A stretch of 32,357 nucleotides of DNA from Apostichopus parvimensis (lineage: Eukaryota > Echinodermata > Holothuroidea > Aspidochirotida > Stichopodidae), in assembly GCA_000934455.1 (NCBI GenBank), contig KN886731.1, positions 37,877 to 70,233 of the forward strand. Reading direction: 5' to 3'. Below the pieces are notes generated by a model that did no database searches, was not told the DNA's origin, and worked only from the letters and a program-made list of their open reading frames with translations. Position numbers and translations under genes: made by a program. Of this stretch, positions 1-10,080 are shown in pieces (the stretch's first letter is position 1; each line of letters starts with the position of its first letter).

Positions 1-1464
1 TAGGCAAAGAAAAAATAATTCGCCAATGGAAGGCTGTTAGCAATATTGAAGGATGCTCTGCCCTGATATCACACATTTCCTTATTTTTTTTAGAAATACC
101 CTGAGCATACCAGTCATCATACCCATATTAGCCCTGTACGGGTTGTAGTCGGGTTGTATTGTACAAGGAAAACAGTCAGACAAGCATGGACAACCATCAT
201 TGATCACATAACGTTTTGTCCGCTTGGCCCATATTCACCCAAAACAGGCATTCCACGTAGAATAGCAGTGGATCCCATATGAGCATACCAACGCAAGATA
301 GTTATGTGTCCTAAATGAGCCACACGTTACTGGAAAGGAATCTTGCTTCCCATTACCATAGCTGTAGTGCAGTGTATACTACTAATGATAACAAACGCTA
401 TAACCAAATGAATCACATGATCGTGACTATAAAGTTTGTTATGCAGAGAGTGCACCTTCTTTTCAAAATTGTATTTGCTGTCAGTCAGCATTTGTTAATT
501 TAAATGGCTTATGAAATGACTCTATATATAGAAATGAATAAATGTACACAGTAACAACAGCTTACATCTCAATACTTCCCATTGCTAGAATGGATCACAT
601 AATGGCTGCTGTTGTAGGTTTGATCCACTGACATTCATTAAACTGGAACTTCCATTCATCTGATTCTAAGACAACAGTTTATTTTCTTTCTTATTTATTG
701 AGGTATTTACTAATTGTGTTTGTTGTTAAATATATTCTACAAGAATCAATTACTTTAAAGTAAAGTAGAAACTATTGCTTTTTTACCCATGATAGGACAA
801 AGTTCCCAAAATATCAAGGAACAAGCAATTTATGAGGGTTTAATACACTTTGATACCGGATATTGTGAGACGTATTAATTACATGTCTGACTTAGGGTCA
901 CTAGAGGGCGAAAATTGTATAAACAAATTCCGAAAAATGTAGGGCTTGTTTCTGGTTAATTCTTTTATTCCATCAACTGATTTGTTCCTTCATGTATCCG
1001 ATAGCGTTCCAAAACATGAACAAGTTGAATAAAATTATTATTTTACTGGAATAAAATTGCTCTATACTGAAATGATGACTCGTTCGACAGAACACCACAA
1101 GGGATACTAAATATTCCAAACATTCTGCAGACAACCCAAATTCAAGTATGCTTTGCACAAACCATACATGATGAAAGAAGATACCAGCTGAATCGTTGAC
1201 ATGAAGTCATAAACGAGAGTCCACAATACTTGACCACGCCTCGTTTTATGGTATGCGTGGTATTTTGTTTGTAATTTATATTACTATGATATTAATGATT
1301 ACTTCGTTTAAAATTCATGATATACTTAAGATGGATATGTTACATTGGATATGACGCTGGTTATTTCTAACTACAGGTGAGGAAGGGTGCAGACATTCGA
1401 TGGAAACCAAAACAAAGGATACCCTCCAAAAGTTTAATATATTACAGCCAATGCTTTGAAATAC
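1..1464. other. Non-coding flank 3' of the NLR gene
   Basis: No supported gene is seen. Short ORFs at 315-503 and 973-1158 lack good splice or start signals. The only regulatory-looking site noted is the CTCF-like core near 899-910. The left edge could still hold further exons of the NLR gene. Confidence 0.5.
899..910 (+). promoter_or_regulatory. CTCF-like core motif
   Basis: CACTAGAGGGCG matches the core of the CTCF consensus (CCACTAGAGGGCG type), with T instead of C at the first position. It is a motif match only. Confidence 0.3.
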
Positions 1465-1521
1465 CTAAGAGTGAGAGCCATAATTGATAACCAACTTGAT
1501 TTTCATCCCAATTCCCACAGC
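1465..1521 (-). CDS. NLR gene exon 6 (candidate terminal exon)
   Basis: The acceptor ATCACTTCTTCTATAG opens a phase-0 frame of 18 codons (AVGIGMKIKLVINYGSHS) ending in TAG. A weak ATTAAA polyadenylation-like hexamer lies about 25 bases beyond the stop (plus-strand 1433-1438). The exon is short and not recognisably homologous to anything. Alternatives are a different last exon further left, for example within the open minus-strand frame at 973-1158, or one outside the window. Confidence 0.42.
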   Translation of the reverse strand, partial: AVGIGMKIKLVINYGSHS

Positions 1522-4500
1522 CTATAGAAGAAGTGATGATCATTGAACAAGCATAGTTACCAAACACAACACTTAGATGGGTTGTAACTCCATGCAGTAG
1601 TGTTTCTAACAGACGTTTATTTGTAGATGCACAATAGTATCGACTAGTTATTCAATGTAGACTTTCGACGTTTAATCTGAGGGCTCTGTCATAATGGTCC
1701 CAACAGAGCCGTAGACAACCTTCCGACATCTAGTAACATGGGTTGAGTGATCTCATTGCATAACGATTACATAAGTCACGAAACTCGCACACACAATGCA
1801 CCAATATGGTTCTGTTACAATTATTTCTAACGTACCATTTACAGAACAAGGTTTAGTGGAGTATGGTTTCTTGTTTCTAAATGCTATCAGTGTGAAACTA
1901 TGGATACTGTATTATTTGTAATTAGAAAATGTAATAACGCTTTTAAACTCTTACCTCCCAGTAACCAGTCTCAAAATCCAAATGAAAGTGAATGTCAAAC
2001 GGACGCCAACGAACTAGATGGAAAGAAAAAAATACACATTCGGATATTCTATTGTATAACCAAACATTGCTGTTGATAATCATTTTGTATCATCTTCATT
2101 TACCATCCTGAATGTATCATAGATATACTTTACTTTAGCATGTACATATTTGATATTTTCTCAGTTTAAAACATTACTTTATGAGATGAGAAAAAAAATT
2201 GAAATTCATCAATTAATCTTGTGCATTCTCTTTTATTTACCTTGAATATTCGGAGTCTTCATTATGTCTGTAAATGCCTCAGACGAGAAGGAAGTTGGAA
2301 GCTGAAGTTGATCAAACCTGAAAATGTAAAAAATGCCAAATTCTAAGGGCTTATCAACAAATAAGTTTACTGCATCCAGCCCCTCACAATATTTTATTAA
2401 ACATTAGGTTTAAATATGCACGTATTAGAAGTAATATGCCAAAATATTAAGTATATGATTGCAAGTAATAACTAGTATCAAAGTGTTTAGCCTGTGTTGT
2501 CTTATTTTAAGACTGTGAATATGGAAAATGGTCGCATAAGCTATTCTGTACTAACTGGCGACCCGTAAGATCAGAGTTTGTCTGATTTATGTGGTAATCA
2601 AATATCTCCCGAAAATATAGCTACTAGTTTGGGGCACCCACTGTCTGTAACTTCAAAACGTTGTCTATCCAGCAACCCCAACTACATCAACTGTCACAAA
2701 GTTTTCTTTTCCGACTGATGGTTTGAAAAAATGAAAATGATTTCATTGGAGAATATCCTCAAACCCAAGTGTCATGTTAATTTGGACTCATCTGTTGTAT
2801 ATTATGAACATCAAATAGCTAATTGTTATACACAGTTGCCAACAAAGATCACGTGATCAAGACCTTAGCTTTTGTATCATGTTTGTTAAGTATATATTTA
2901 TTGAAACGCTTTAATCGATGTTCGAATTGTCTTCAGTCAAACCAATCTACCATATGACTACACTCTTGTAAATCAGGAAGTGATATTTTGCAAAAAAAAT
3001 ACAATTTTCCTGGTTTAGCTGACTAACGAGACAGTACCCTGTTGTGGTGTATACCGTACTGTACATAATACACACACAAGGAACGTGTTGTACGTGTGTT
3101 CAAAGTGTATACGCTGTGTACACTTGATATAGCTTAGGTTAGCTTTGTAACTTACGACTATACGGCAAGTTTGTGGAATGAATGCGGTTTCTATGTGGTT
3201 CAACATTAGTTTCAATCACCTAACATTTAAAGAATATCCTTGCAAGACACTGTAAATGCACCGACAGTACTAAAGTACATGTTATAGGAAAGAAACAGTT
3301 CATCAAGGTGATGAATTACACTTACTTTGATACATATATCGCATCACAGTATCGTCTTTCTGCCTATTCTTATTTATTTTTAATTCGTTTTTAACTTAAA
3401 TTTATTTATAACAAACAACTCATTAAAAGCAGTTCAAAATTTTCATGAGATAAGCCTGTTTAAATTTCTTGTTGTAAACCAGTGGTATACGTATCGCGTT
3501 ATGTTTAATATGCAACTGGGTGTACACTCTACATATGCATTAAATTAAAAGTCTTGGAGTTTACTTACATCAGCTCCTTGACACATCCACATTTCATTCC
3601 GTAGTGAAACAAGTTCAAAACATCCATTTTTGTTAATGTCCTCTTTATGCCATATTGTTCACTGCTGTGTCGTCGATATCGTATAGAACGTGCCAGTGAT
3701 TCAGTATTGTCATTTTCTATTATACTTCCAGCTATGTGAATATTTTCAACAGTTGGAAGTATTGGTAAAGGTATCCCGCTGTGTAGTATCATAGTGTCAC
3801 CTTCAAACGTATTGGAAGAGTACTCCAGGTGTAAACGAGATATTGAAATCTGTGACAGAGACAAAACATGATGCTTCAAAAGTTAATAATTAATTACGAG
3901 ATGACAGTCACATTATATTTATGCATTTCAATTATGTAGTTTTATGTTTACTGAACAACTACCCAATAACTGTTTTGACCATCCCATTGGAAATTATCGA
4001 CTGCCAACAATGCATTGGTATTAAGGATAACTGAGGTTACAAAATGTTAATGCGGTAACTTAAACGGTTAAACAATTTCTTCCAACATATACGGATTGCT
4101 ATTCCAGGTTAATTTCAATCACTCAAAGCATTAAACTTTTAGGTAAATTCTTGGAGAACTTGGTATTTATTCTTAAACGTGAAATCCTTCTGAAATTCCA
4201 AAGCATATACACCTATGTTGGTAATGTTGAAGCATATGTTCAATTTTCTCAATACATCGTCAGATTGATTTGGTGTCAAATAATGAACGTGAACTAGAGT
4301 TTTAGCGCACTTTGGCACATGCATAGATTTTGCTAATCAGTTTAAATATACGACAACCTTGGCAATAATCCTGAATACACCACTGTATATTCATTAGCTA
4401 GAAAGCCATCCTACTTCTTTAAATCTATTAATGATATTTAAAGTGGTTTAAATCATATCTTCTCAATGACTGTCAAAAGAAACCAAACCTTTATAAAAAT

Positions 4501-6603
4501 AGTTAGCAATTTCTAAATTAGGCAAAGGAAAAAATGACCTAAACAGTTATTGACTTATATCGCATGGTTTTCAATGATCAGACTTGGTATGACTATGACA
4601 TTTGCTACATTGTTTCAGAATTTTTGAAGGTATAACTACACAAAGTCAACTCATTGTGCTATGAATTCCATCATTAGAAAGAAAAAGCTACAATACACCT
4701 GACGCCTTTGACACAAGGTCTCTCCATGTACAGTAAAATGCCAGCATGTAATGTATACATTCAAGGGTCATGTTTAAGCCAGACAAAATGCCCATATTTG
4801 TTGAGATATGCAGAAACCAAGAAAAATTGCTTACTAAGGTTACTCTCTTCTTTCAATTTTAAAAGACTGTTTTGTATTAGCCAACTTACATCATTGTTAG
4901 ATGCAATCTCCAGCAACTGTGTCGTTGATCTTTGAAGAAGAGCGCTGTCGCCTTCCTGTATCTTAACGTCACGTGAGCAGAGATCTTTTACCGAATCCAT
5001 AATGTCGTTGACATCACCAGTTTGTTCCAGGATACAGAGGATGGCAAAAGTATCCCCGCCTGGTAAACTCTTCAAATGGTTGATGAGTTTCTTTCCAGCA
5101 TTGGGATCCAGACCACAGGCGAATCTAAAGAGATACTGAAGATCAAATGGATCTAAGAATCTGAGCTTATCTTTGCGATACCGGGCTTTTTTTACAAAAG
5201 TGACAAGGTGGTGGGCTGCATACCATTCACAGAATAGCTTATGATAGAAACGGACCTCCGTTGTAAACAACACATTGTCTCCAGTAGAATCATCGCTCAC
5301 TACATCTTCTTCGACCAAAATGCCAATTGAAATATACTGGTAATAACATTTTGGCCCGACTCTTTTACGAAATTCAGTCTTATTCCATGACAATTGTTGG
5401 TTTTTCTTGTTGAATCCTTCGAAAGCTATTTTGTCTAGCTTATGATGTTCCTTTTCATGAAAATAGAACATGTTGCCTCTAAAGTCTTTACATTTCCGTT
5501 TCAGATGGTCGTAAAAACATATAATCATGTGTTTGAAGAACTGTGTGACAGACTTGAACTTCATGATGTCTCTCTCATCATGAGCCATGTGGGCAAACAT
5601 CACGAATATGAGAGGCACTTGACAAAGATCAGCAAGGATGGAGTTTTCGTAGAGCCGTTGTTTTATTTTTTCCACTGCCTCATCGTTGTCACCTACTATA
5701 GCCTTGCGGATGTACTCATCCCTAGCTTTGTCATCGAACCCTGTTAGTTTGGCCCTCTTAGTTTCTTTCCGAAGACATTCTGGAAGATATCTTGACGTTA
5801 AGCTGACATCAAAGTCTGCAAACAGTTCCATCTTGATGATCCTGTGTACATCATCATTATCATTGCTGTCCCTGCCAGGATACTCATCATATCCATCCAA
5901 AGTAATGTGGACGGACGAGCAACTGTCAATGATCTTTTCAATATCATGTATGCTAACACGGGGTTCGTGGGATAGAAGGAACGACTTAATCGCCCCAAAG
6001 AGATGCGTTACTCTTCCAAGTTGTCTTAGCCGAAGAAGAATTAGTATTTCTACATTGTTCATCGGGGAATCCGATACGTCATTGCACCAATCGTAGGCCA
6101 GCTGAAGGGTTAACGTTGACTTACCATACCCGGGCTCTCCTTGTATAATGCGTCTCTTGGATTTCAACCGGAAGTCAGTATAAACACTTTTGTAAGATTC
6201 CAAGCGCTCCCATGATCCCCCGGTGCCTCGCCTCAGCTCTGGTGCCAGACAAACTTCAACGCCCCCTTCTACAAAGATCTTGTCCACACAATAAAGTCTA
6301 TCTTTTATATATGGTAGCGGTTGAATCGCATCATATTGGTCTTTATATGTCTTTTTGAGACCTTCTATCAGGAATATTTTCTTCTCTGAAGACAAAAAGT
6401 AACAACTTGTAAATGTTCCACTTATGACTAAAATTTATGAACAGTTGTTTATTTGTTGATAATACAGTTTTGTTACTGTTCTGTGTTATTAAGACGACAG
6501 GGGGGGGGGGGGTTACATTTTTTTACCAAAGGAAAGTAAAAATTCACAAATGACAATGTCAGAGTTAAAGGCATCTACCTTGAAGTTCAGAAGTCAGCTC
6601 CAT
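1465..6603 (-). CDS. NLR-like NACHT ATPase receptor, six-exon gene model
   Basis: This is a spliced gene with coding exons 6603-6579, 6385-4890, 3849-3569, 2317-2241, 2013-1955 and 1521-1465. Together they make 1995 coding bases, or 664 residues plus a TAG stop. All five introns (193, 1040, 1251, 227 and 433 bp) have GT/AG ends, and the phases (1, 0, 2, 1, 0) match across each junction, which is unlikely by chance for the larger exons. The product has a short pre-NACHT segment. A NACHT NTPase follows, with Walker A GEPGYGKST near residues 91-99, extended Walker B ITLDGYDEY near 169-177 and a sensor-like SLTSR near 203-207. Behind these comes a helical NACHT-associated region to about residue 507, then about 157 residues of weakly LRR-like tail. 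By family knowledge NLRs are cytosolic immune sensors that oligomerise on nucleotide binding; that role is inferred here. There is no visible death, CARD or DED domain at the N-terminus. Further 5' exons cannot be excluded, and the last exon is the least certain. Confidence 0.8.
1955..2013 (-). CDS. NLR gene exon 5
   Basis: This is a 59-bp exon with a very strong acceptor (TTTTTTTCTTTCCATCTAG) and a consensus donor (GGAG|GTAAGA). It enters in phase 1 and leaves in phase 0. The product RWRPFDIHFHLDFETGYWE is aromatic and acidic and not recognised as a named domain. The splice signals are the best in the gene. Confidence 0.7.
2241..2317 (-). CDS. NLR gene exon 4: LRR-like unit
   Basis: This 77-bp exon is too short for ORF calling. 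Its acceptor is TTTTTTACATTTTCAG and its donor is CAAG|GTAAAT. The phase-2 entry completes an ATG codon, and the frame then reads FDQLQLPTSFSSEAF and continues open to the donor, leaving in phase 1. Read on from the end of exon 3, the pattern LxxLxFxxLxLP resembles an LRR strand. Confidence 0.72.
2847..2858. promoter_or_regulatory. 12-bp palindrome with CACGTG E-box
   Basis: GATCACGTGATC is a perfect palindrome in intron 3 of the NLR model. CACGTG is the core bound by USF, MYC and TFE-class bHLH-zip factors. Function is not shown. Confidence 0.3.
3569..3849 (-). CDS. NLR gene exon 3: degenerate repeat region
   Basis: This 281-bp exon has a strong acceptor (TTTTGTCTCTGTCACAG) and a consensus donor (GAT|GTAAGT). 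It enters in phase 0 and leaves in phase 2, matching exons 2 and 4. It encodes about 94 residues, from ISISRLHLEYSSNTFEGD to CVKEL. The alternating hydrophobic pattern (LHLEYSS, PILPTVENIHIAG, VLNLFHYG) is compatible with diverged leucine-rich repeats, but no clean LRR consensus is present. The naive ORF begins 10 codons earlier, inside the polypyrimidine tract. Confidence 0.8.
4890..6385 (-). CDS. NLR gene exon 2: NACHT domain
   Basis: This 1496-bp exon starts after the acceptor ACTTTTTGTCTTCAG and ends at the consensus donor GAT|GTAAGT in phase 0. The open frame continues 42 codons past the donor to a stop at 4761; that tail is intron read-through, so the naive 544-residue ORF is wrong at both ends. 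Its apparent start is a TTG inside the acceptor. The segment PYIKDRLYCVDKIFVEGG is the pre-NACHT stretch typical of invertebrate deuterostome NLRs. Walker A, Walker B with its acidic pair, the sensor arginine and a GF...EYI motif are all intact, so the ATPase looks functional. The segment LCQVPLIFVMFAH matches the post-NACHT helical region. No internal stops or frameshifts are present. Confidence 0.93.
6579..6603 (-). CDS. NLR gene exon 1 (putative start codon)
   Basis: The 25 coding bases run from an ATG in good Kozak context (A at -3, G at +4) to a donor reading CAAG|GTAGAT. They encode MELTSELQ and leave one base, which joins AG at the start of exon 2 to make GAG. An in-frame TGA lies upstream, but the frame is open between it and the ATG. 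A weak acceptor (CGCTTCGTAG) also lies in that interval, so this could be an internal exon instead. A short first exon is easy to find by chance; the phase match and Kozak context are the support. Confidence 0.5.
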
Positions 6604-6604
6604 T

Positions 6605-6613
6605 GTCACGTGA
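6605..6613. promoter_or_regulatory. E-box abutting the proposed NLR start codon
   Basis: GTCACGTGA ends two bases from the proposed ATG at 6603 (minus-strand reading TCACGTGAC, then AATGG). It matches nine of ten bases of the TFEB/MITF-type GTCACGTGAC site. It would lie in the 5' leader or core promoter if exon 1 is correct. Confidence 0.3.
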
Positions 6614-7029
6614 TTTACTTTACACAGTCTACGAAGCGTGAAGGGGTCGTGTCAGAACAGCTCCTGCCCATCGTTTCCGTGAATCTGTTTTTCTTTCTTA
6701 AAAATATGAGAAAAATACTGAAACTAAATAACTACATTATTTTTCTGTTAACTGTCAAAATATATGCTGCATTGTTTTGTTGTTGCATATGGATGGTTCA
6801 ATGTTTTATTAATAACCAGACAGCAAACCCGCAGTGTGGTTTCAATAATGCTACAAGAATAATCTTATTTGAATGTGACACACTATAGTGGGGTTGAAAC
6901 TGTGCCTATGCCTGCTTTGGATGGTACCACTGTATTCACAGAGCACAATTACCTATGTTTTGACACCAACATCACTAGTTTTCTTTCATGATTTTAGAAG
7001 TTACAGATAAACTTTACTGTTTTCTGGTG

Positions 7030-7043
7030 GTTGCCATAGCAAC
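7030..7043. promoter_or_regulatory. Perfect palindromic RFX X-box
   Basis: GTTGCCATAGCAAC satisfies every position of the RFX consensus RYYNYYATRRNRAC. It lies about 430 bp upstream of the proposed NLR start codon on the minus strand. RFX factors control ciliary genes in animals and MHC/NLRC5-linked genes in vertebrates; which target applies here is unknown. Confidence 0.5.
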
Positions 7044-7254
7044 AGCCACACAAAAAGTGTTTGACCCTAAGCCAATATAGGAGCCTAAATTGTTTGATAT
7101 ACCCTAATGCATCATTACAGACCAAGAAACCTTGGTAGAGAGATGTTGGTCATGGGGTATAAGGTTTCACTACTAGGTTGTATGGTGAAGCCAGGATGAA
7201 CAGCATATACCTCAATATAAGTAATACAGCAAAAAGCATTGAGATATAACAACA

Positions 7255-8235
7255 CAATATTCACAATGGCACCTGATGACCGAGATGAAAACTGTTCTTG
7301 TATTCAACATAGATAGTGATCGCTACCAAAGACAACAAGTTTCTTCCACTCAATGTGGTACACCTACAAGCCGTACATTAAGCAAGCGCCAGGCAAATCC
7401 CCCCCCCCCCTAGTCCCCAAGATGTTGTGTCTGGTTTGCCTCTAAAACATCAAACCAGGCAACAGTTCATTTTCGTAAACAGCACCTGGTCATGTTCCCC
7501 AACGTTACAACATCCAAACCTGAAGGTTTCATGTCGCACTGAATCTTGACAATTGTGAAATACACCGGAAATGTTAACAATGGAAGCAAAGATATAATAT
7601 AGATTATTCAAATTGCTATCGTCCATTCCAACACATTTAGCATACAAACAGTACAACGTTTCATTAATACACACCTTTGTGCACAGGCATGTATGCAGCA
7701 ACAAGTTACCGACACATTCAAGTCAATGGAGGTTTGATCGAGTCTTCTTGATCATACCTACGTATGCCCTTAAGCTAATTTTCAAATTGCCAACAGCCTC
7801 TCCTATTATAATGAGGCGTAACACACATGTAATCTCATTGGCTGCACAGTGGGAGATACAGATTATAAAACAAGGTCTCCACAATTTGACCACTGGAGAC
7901 ATTTGACCTCCGCAAAAAATATGATTCTTGTACTTAACGTGCCACAACTACATACTTAATAAGAGGTTCGTCCAAGATTTCTTTCTTGAAATATCGTGTT
8001 TACGATGTTTCACAATTTGACCCCCGGTGACCCTAATGACCTTTGACCTCCACAAAAATCAATAGGTATCTTGAACTCAATGTGACACAACTACTATACA
8101 TAATTTGACCCCTAGTGACCCCTAATGACAAACAAAAGGCCTTTACTACTCAATGTGGTACTTTTACACACCAAATATAATATTGGTCCAAGCTTCCCTT
8201 CTTGAGATATCGTGTTTCCAAACATGGTTTCACAC
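7255..8235. repeat. Array of degenerate interspersed repeat units with DR1
   Basis: At least three or four diverged copies of a modular unit are present. Recurring modules are a ACTCAATGTGGTAC-like block (7346, 8069, 8147), a CACAATTTGACC block (7880, 8011, 8101), a TTTGACCTCC-GCAAAA/CACAAAA block (7902, 8042) and a TTGARATATCGTGTTT block (7987, 8203). Order and spacing are imperfect. From memory, similar units occur widely in marine invertebrate genomes. ORFs at 7450-7704, 7613-7906, 7723-7947 and 8153-8356 lie in this repeat and are not supported as genes. Confidence 0.6.
8037..8049 (-). promoter_or_regulatory. Perfect DR1 nuclear-receptor element
   Basis: On the minus strand the site reads AGGTCAAAGGTCA, the exact direct repeat with one-base spacer used by HNF4, RXR, PPAR and COUP-TF class receptors. 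It sits inside a repeat unit, so other genomic copies could carry it too. Binding is not shown. Confidence 0.4.
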
Positions 8236-8544
8236 ACACATGTACACCCTCACACTCATCAGCCTGCATGACTACAAAGGTTACAATTATCATCGAAACC
8301 AAAAATCTGCTGGGAAAGAATATTTTATTCCTAGGAGGTGCAATGATTTAACATGAAAAGTAGATATCAAGACAATTTCAGCCCAATACCCCTATGATGC
8401 CAAACTCTATGCTGTGTGTTACAATCATGGACAATATACATGGGCTTTAGTTACTTAAGCACAGATAATTTAATATTTCAAGCGTCTATCCACTGGAATA
8501 TCTCTTACAAGAGAGTTAAAGAAGTCAAAAAGGGTTAATCTTAT

Positions 8545-9474
8545 GGGTCATTCCATATCATATTCCATATCAAATTACCAAATTTTGGAGTACGTTGTAG
8601 TTCAACATCTTTTGAAATTTCCCAAATACTGTATATTGTATGCTTGAAACACTATAAAATAAGCATATTCTGAAATTTTCAGTTGCATTGCCTCAAAATT
8701 GGCTGATTTATCACTTTTTGAAATTCTGTAATTTGTCGCCACCGTGGCATTTTCTTGATTTTTGAGGTCTCATCCTACTACCTTTCTATTACAGATACCT
8801 ATAAAGTCTATCCCATAGCAATGGTAAAATATTGTTATTTTTCTGGAAGAGATATAGTATTACACTGCTTGTACACAAAATTTCAGGAGGTTATTTTGCC
8901 TTATTTGGAAATAAAAAAATCTCAAAGTTTAGGATTTGTATACAAAAAAACCTTTTTTCCTGTTTTGATGTTCCACATGTAACATGAGCCTGGGTATAAT
9001 ACTACAAGGTTACACTACTTGTACACAAAATTTCAGGAGGTTATTTTGCCTTATTTGGAAATAAAAAAATCTCAAAGTTTAGGATTTGTATACAAGAAAC
9101 CTTTTTTTCCTGTTTTGATGTTCCACATGTAATATGAGCCTGGCTATAATACTACAAGGTCTTTCGATTCAATACTGTGCAGATTTCACTGTCATATAAA
9201 TAAATACTGTTTGCAATTTACTGTCTACTTCTGGTTTAATTCACTTAATTTAAAATGTATTTATAGCCTAATTATGTATTAACCATTTATATGGGATAGA
9301 CTCTATAGGTATCTTCATAGAAAAGTATTAGGATATTTAATTGCTGAGAAATGAGACCTCAAAAATCAAGAAAATGCCACAATTCAACGGTGGCGGCAAA
9401 TTGCAGAATTTCAAAACAGTAACTTTTGGAGAGGGTCCAGCAATAGCTATCCGTGATTTGACACGGAACGACCC
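8545..9474. mobile_element. 930-bp MITE-like element with terminal inverted repeats
   Basis: The outer ends are inverted: GGGTCATTCCATATCA on the left matches the reverse complement of the right end, GGGTCGTTCCGTGTCA. Both ends are flanked by TTAT (8541-8544 and 9475-9478), a likely 4-bp target duplication. Longer inner arms also pair: about 8719-8775 matches the reverse complement of about 9350-9412, including GAGACCTCAAAAATCAAGAA. No transposase frame is present, so it is non-autonomous. The ORF at 8755-8982 is not protein-like. Confidence 0.75.
8861..9160. repeat. Two-copy 150-bp tandem duplication inside the MITE
   Basis: Units 8861-9010 and 9011-9160 are exactly 150 bp apart and differ at only a few bases. 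Each holds TTTCAGGAGGTTATTTTGCC and ends with ACTACAAGGT. The low divergence indicates a recent duplication compared with the more decayed terminal repeats. Confidence 0.9.
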
Positions 9475-10005
9475 TTATGTTAAACTGCCATTTTGTGGAA
9501 CTTATAAAGAAAAGTAAATGGTCTGAAACTGACTTACGATTTGCCCTTCATGTCTTCATCTAATCCTTGATTGTGTTTCTACGAGTTCATCTGCAGGTTT
9601 GTCCACCTGTCAATTTGTTAAGAAAATTCCCGTAATTAGCCTTGTGTTAAGCAATGAACTTCAACCACATAGAAAGTTTCTCTCATTGTGTGCCATATGT
9701 TATAAGAAGGTGCAATTCGATGTTCAATACACTTTCCTAAAATCATCATAACGGTGAGAATAGAAAACAAATTTAGTACAGCAAAATCCCAATACCAAAT
9801 GTACGCATACTGTACCATACAACGTATGATTTTCCTAAAAGGAATTCTTTGGCAGTCTATTGGAAAAATGAAAACATCCATAATTTGTTCATAACCACAG
9901 TCCTAGTTCGGGATTTTTTATCCTATGATTCAGGAGAAGTGAAGTTTTGAACCTCACTCCAACTTAATCTAATATATTTTGAACAGTGGAGAACGATGAA
10001 CTCTG

Positions 10006-10013
10006 TGACGTCA
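10006..10013. promoter_or_regulatory. Consensus CRE (TGACGTCA)
   Basis: A full palindromic cAMP-response element overlaps the first base of the ATG at 10013. Full CREs near start sites are common in constitutive animal promoters. Confidence 0.4.
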
Positions 10014-10080
10014 TGGCGGCACTTCGTTTCAGGAGCTGCAGAGACACTATCATTAGCAAGCTACACTGTAGCGAGGAAAG
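10013..10080 (+). CDS. Candidate first coding exon of an unidentified gene
   Basis: ATGGCGGC with a good Kozak context opens 22 codons (MAALRFRSCRDTIISKLHCS...) ending in phase 2 at the donor AAAG|GTAACA. The local sequence is more GC-rich than its surroundings. The product is arginine-rich with few acids at its start, as in a mitochondrial targeting peptide; that is speculation. Possible next exons are at 10785 (after CCCCTGTCAG, open to a stop at 10925) or 11376 (after TTGAATTTCAG, short). Both keep a frame open, so the choice is unresolved. Confidence 0.33.

Noticed and set aside
4139-4324. Minus-strand ORF inside the intron between NLR exons 2 and 3, with plausible protein composition
   Set aside because: No acceptor/donor pair in phase 0 was found. 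Good acceptors give phase 1, and the one phase-0 acceptor has no usable donor after it. Exons 2 and 3 join without it.
4761-4889. C-terminal 42 codons of the 544-residue NACHT ORF
   Set aside because: They follow a consensus GTAAGT donor in phase 0 and are best read as intron.
5442-6096. Plus-strand ORFs of 101 and 136 codons and a minus-strand 66-codon ORF
   Set aside because: They overlap the NACHT exon in other frames and are shadows of it.
6501-6512. Poly-G tract (also poly-C near 7400 and poly-G near 19558)
   Set aside because: These are simple homopolymers and possible sequencing-error spots, with no evidence of function.
6550-6888. 112-codon plus-strand ORF with a hydrophobic stretch
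   Set aside because: It covers the proposed NLR exon 1 and promoter on the opposite strand and has no splice or start support. The hydrophobic run reflects T-rich DNA.
8755-8982. 75-codon plus-strand ORF
   Set aside because: It spans the MITE arm and the first 150-bp unit; the second unit does not preserve the reading.
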